Positions 62,851 through 64,000 of a stretch of DNA of 64,000 bases are shown here, piece by piece. The notes below the pieces were generated by a model. The model worked only from the letters and a program-made list of their open reading frames with translations. It searched no databases and was not told the DNA's origin. Each line of letters begins with the position of its first letter. Positions within the stretch are counted from its first letter, which is position 1. The position numbers were made by a program, and so were the translations under genes. Origin of the DNA: Mesorhizobium sp. NZP2298 (GTDB taxonomy: Bacteria > Pseudomonadota > Alphaproteobacteria > Rhizobiales > Rhizobiaceae); assembly GCF_013170825.1 (NCBI RefSeq), contig NZ_CP033365.1, positions 2,430,001 to 2,494,000 on the forward strand, in the 5' to 3' direction.

Positions 62851-63285
62851 TCAGGCCGTGGCGAAGTGGTCGTGTATGCGCTTCGACAGCCAGAAACCGA
62901 CATAGACGGCGAAGCCGCCTATGACGATGTGCGGCAGGTTGGCGAAGAAGCGGGCAGGGAATTCGATATCGTTGAGGGAGCGGAAGCCGTTGATGAAGAT
63001 GCCGGCATCGAGGCAGCCGGAACCGGTGATCAGTCCGAGCACACCGTCGAACAGATAGACCGAGCCGAACAGCTTGAAATAGAATACCGCTTGGCGATGC
63101 GAGATGAAGGCAGCGGCCAGCGCCCAGACGCCCGAGAAGGCGTGCAGCAGGTCATCGTACCATTGCAGCGAAAACAGGCCGAACAGATTGCCGTTGGCGT
63201 CGTTGAACGCCGGTATGTAGCCGACGGCGACGACGGCGAAGAACAGGAAGGCATAGCCAACGGCAAGCTTCTGGATGAGCGTCAT
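62851..63285 (-). CDS. Four-helix membrane protein (DUF4383-like)
   Basis: 144 residues from the ATG at 63285 with GGGGGAG upstream. Four hydrophobic helices: LAVGYAFLFFAVVAVGYIP, DLLHAFSGVWALAAAFI, YFKLFGSVYLFDGVLGLITGSG, LPHIVIGGFAVYVGFWLSK. The LLHxxxGxxAL and NLPHIxIG pattern resembles DUF4383. First gene of the three-gene operon with the two genes downstream. Confidence 0.82.
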   Translation of the reverse strand: MTLIQKLAVGYAFLFFAVVAVGYIPAFNDANGNLFGLFSLQWYDDLLHAFSGVWALAAAFISHRQAVFYFKLFGSVYLFDGVLGLITGSGCLDAGIFINGFRSLNDIEFPARFFANLPHIVIGGFAVYVGFWLSKRIHDHFATA

Positions 63286-64000
63286 GAAGTCTCCCCCTTC
63301 TACGAGCTCGTTTTTCAAACGGACCCTGACGACATCGAACGTTAGCCGATTTTGCCGCCGGTTGCAGCCCCAGCCGAAAACACCGTAAAAATTGTGGGAG
63401 ATAGATTTCAAAGACGGTCGGCGCCGGGATTTCTCCCAGCGCCTCCCTGTCAGATCAGGACACGGTCGCGGCAGCAACTTCCGTAAAGTCGTCGCGCCAT
63501 GCCGGCCTTGATTTTGACGGTCCTGCCAGCCACCACCCGAAGGCGGCGTCCGTTCCAGACCACGCCGGTCTTGGCCCTTGCAGGCCTTGCCCTGCGTGCC
63601 ATCGAAGGTTTTTGCCGTCCTTCATGGCAGCATCGGTCCGCCGTCGGCGTTGGCACGCTTTCCGCGGCCCCGTAGGTCTCGGCTACCGTCCCTCAAAACA
63701 GGCAAGCCTGCTCTCGCTCCGGGCCGTACGGGCCTCAGGAAATCCGCCTTTCACTTCCGCCTTTCGGCTTGGCGATCGGTAGCCGCCTGAGATGGGTTTA
63801 ACGTACGCCGGGTAAGTGTCTCGGGGAATGGCCATGGGCCTGTGGATAGCGGGATTATCGGGGACCGTTTGCCACAAGCCCGGAATTTCGGCGCCGGCTG
63901 CCTTAGACAGCCTGCCCCGCTTTTTAGGGCTCCGACCGACAGCGCCCCTTGCTCCGCCGACGGGCACGGGCTTCAATGCCGGCAAACGACCGGACATGCA
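63286..64000 (+). other. Unassigned right-hand end of window
   Basis: About 715 bp with no firm gene. Left part: promoter region of the 63.3 kb operon. Right part (63657-64000): complementary blocks such as CTCAGG/CCTGAG (about 63733-63792) and CGGCT/AGCCG inside them suggest possible RNA structure. A minus-strand frame at 63683-63997 is open but resembles no family. No tmRNA tag sequence, tRNA T-loop or RNase P consensus was found. Confidence 0.4.
63450..63656 (-). CDS. Possible small basic protein
   Basis: 68 codons from a GTG at 63656, or 50 from an ATG at 63602. The C-terminal half, VVWNGRRLRVVAGRTVKIKAG and ARRLYGSCCRDRVLI, looks like an ordered, conserved small domain rather than chance sequence, with a basic N-terminal half. 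No ribosome site is convincing at either start, so the call is tentative. Confidence 0.35.
   Translation of the reverse strand: MPTPTADRCCHEGRQKPSMARRARPARAKTGVVWNGRRLRVVAGRTVKIKAGMARRLYGSCCRDRVLI

Noticed and set aside
60364..63345. A 993-codon plus-strand frame opposite the three-gene operon
   Set aside because: Antisense artefact of GC-rich codon use; the minus-strand genes have start sites, membrane helices and a catalytic triad.
63683..63997. A 104-codon minus-strand frame at the right end
   Set aside because: Starts near the window edge with no ribosome site and no recognisable family; could be chance or part of something outside.
63600..64000. Possible tmRNA, RNase P RNA or tRNA
   Set aside because: I looked for the tag-peptide codons, GTTCRANYC T-loops and the conserved RNase P blocks on both strands and did not find them.

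Overview
The window is high-GC chromosomal DNA from an alphaproteobacterium of the order Hyphomicrobiales (Rhizobiales), most likely Mesorhizobium or a close relative. The evidence is gene order (lgt - NDUFAF7-like methyltransferase - pgeF - M24 protein; rplY-pth-ychF; branched-chain aminotransferase opposite a PetP/PetR-like regulator pair), rhizobial protein families (BA14K, DUF1127, DUF2778, DUF1344, an extended UvrB), and several dispersed palindromic intergenic repeats of the kind common in rhizobia. I saw no rRNA or tRNA gene, CRISPR array, insertion sequence, phage gene or symbiosis gene. It reads as core chromosome with a few accessory genes.

Layout. 1-5.5 kb: CorA-type transporter (cut by the left edge), an APH(3')-type aminoglycoside kinase, an NCS2 purine permease divergent from guanine deaminase, and an EamA exporter. 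5.5-8.2 kb: rplY-pth-ychF. 8.5-10.5 kb: a lower-GC glycosyltransferase pair. 10.8-14.6 kb: an OhrR-like repressor with palindromic operators facing an alpha/beta hydrolase, then a fosmidomycin-resistance-type MFS pump facing an AraC regulator. 14.6-20.4 kb: prs, a lipoprotein, an M24 pseudo-peptidase, pgeF, a complex I assembly-type methyltransferase and lgt, all on the minus strand. 20.5-28 kb: BrnA-like protein, UbiK, YbjN, CsaA, a GT4 mannosyltransferase, a histidine kinase/OmpR regulator/MarR set and a branched-chain aminotransferase.

28-38 kb holds many small genes: an MBL hydrolase, BA14K protein, three cold-shock proteins, a double Kazal-domain lipoprotein, a run of very small conserved ORFs, a TPR-sulfotransferase, and DUF1428/VOC/DUF1127/SnoaL genes. 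38-45 kb: an ABC-F ATPase preceded by a short leader ORF and a strong hairpin, a 1056-residue UvrB carrying a palindromic repeat inside its coding sequence, and a DUF2778 L,D-transpeptidase-like protein. 45-50 kb: a three-gene set of a Tat-exported isoaspartyl methyltransferase homologue, a membrane spermidine-synthase-like fusion and an exported hydrolase. 50-64 kb: a LysR/2-oxoglutarate dioxygenase pair, an EF-hand secreted protein, CapA, DUF3137, DUF2314 and DUF1344 proteins, a Tat-type FAD oxidoreductase, a gene flanked by inverted repeats, and a three-gene membrane/hydrolase operon.

The most interesting points are the leader ORF plus hairpin upstream of the ABC-F gene (possible ribosome-mediated attenuation), the exported methyltransferase/spermidine-synthase/hydrolase operon, the repeat captured in frame by uvrB together with its LFxKP C-terminal repeats, and the inverted repeats that supply stop codons on both sides of the 59.3-60.0 kb gene.
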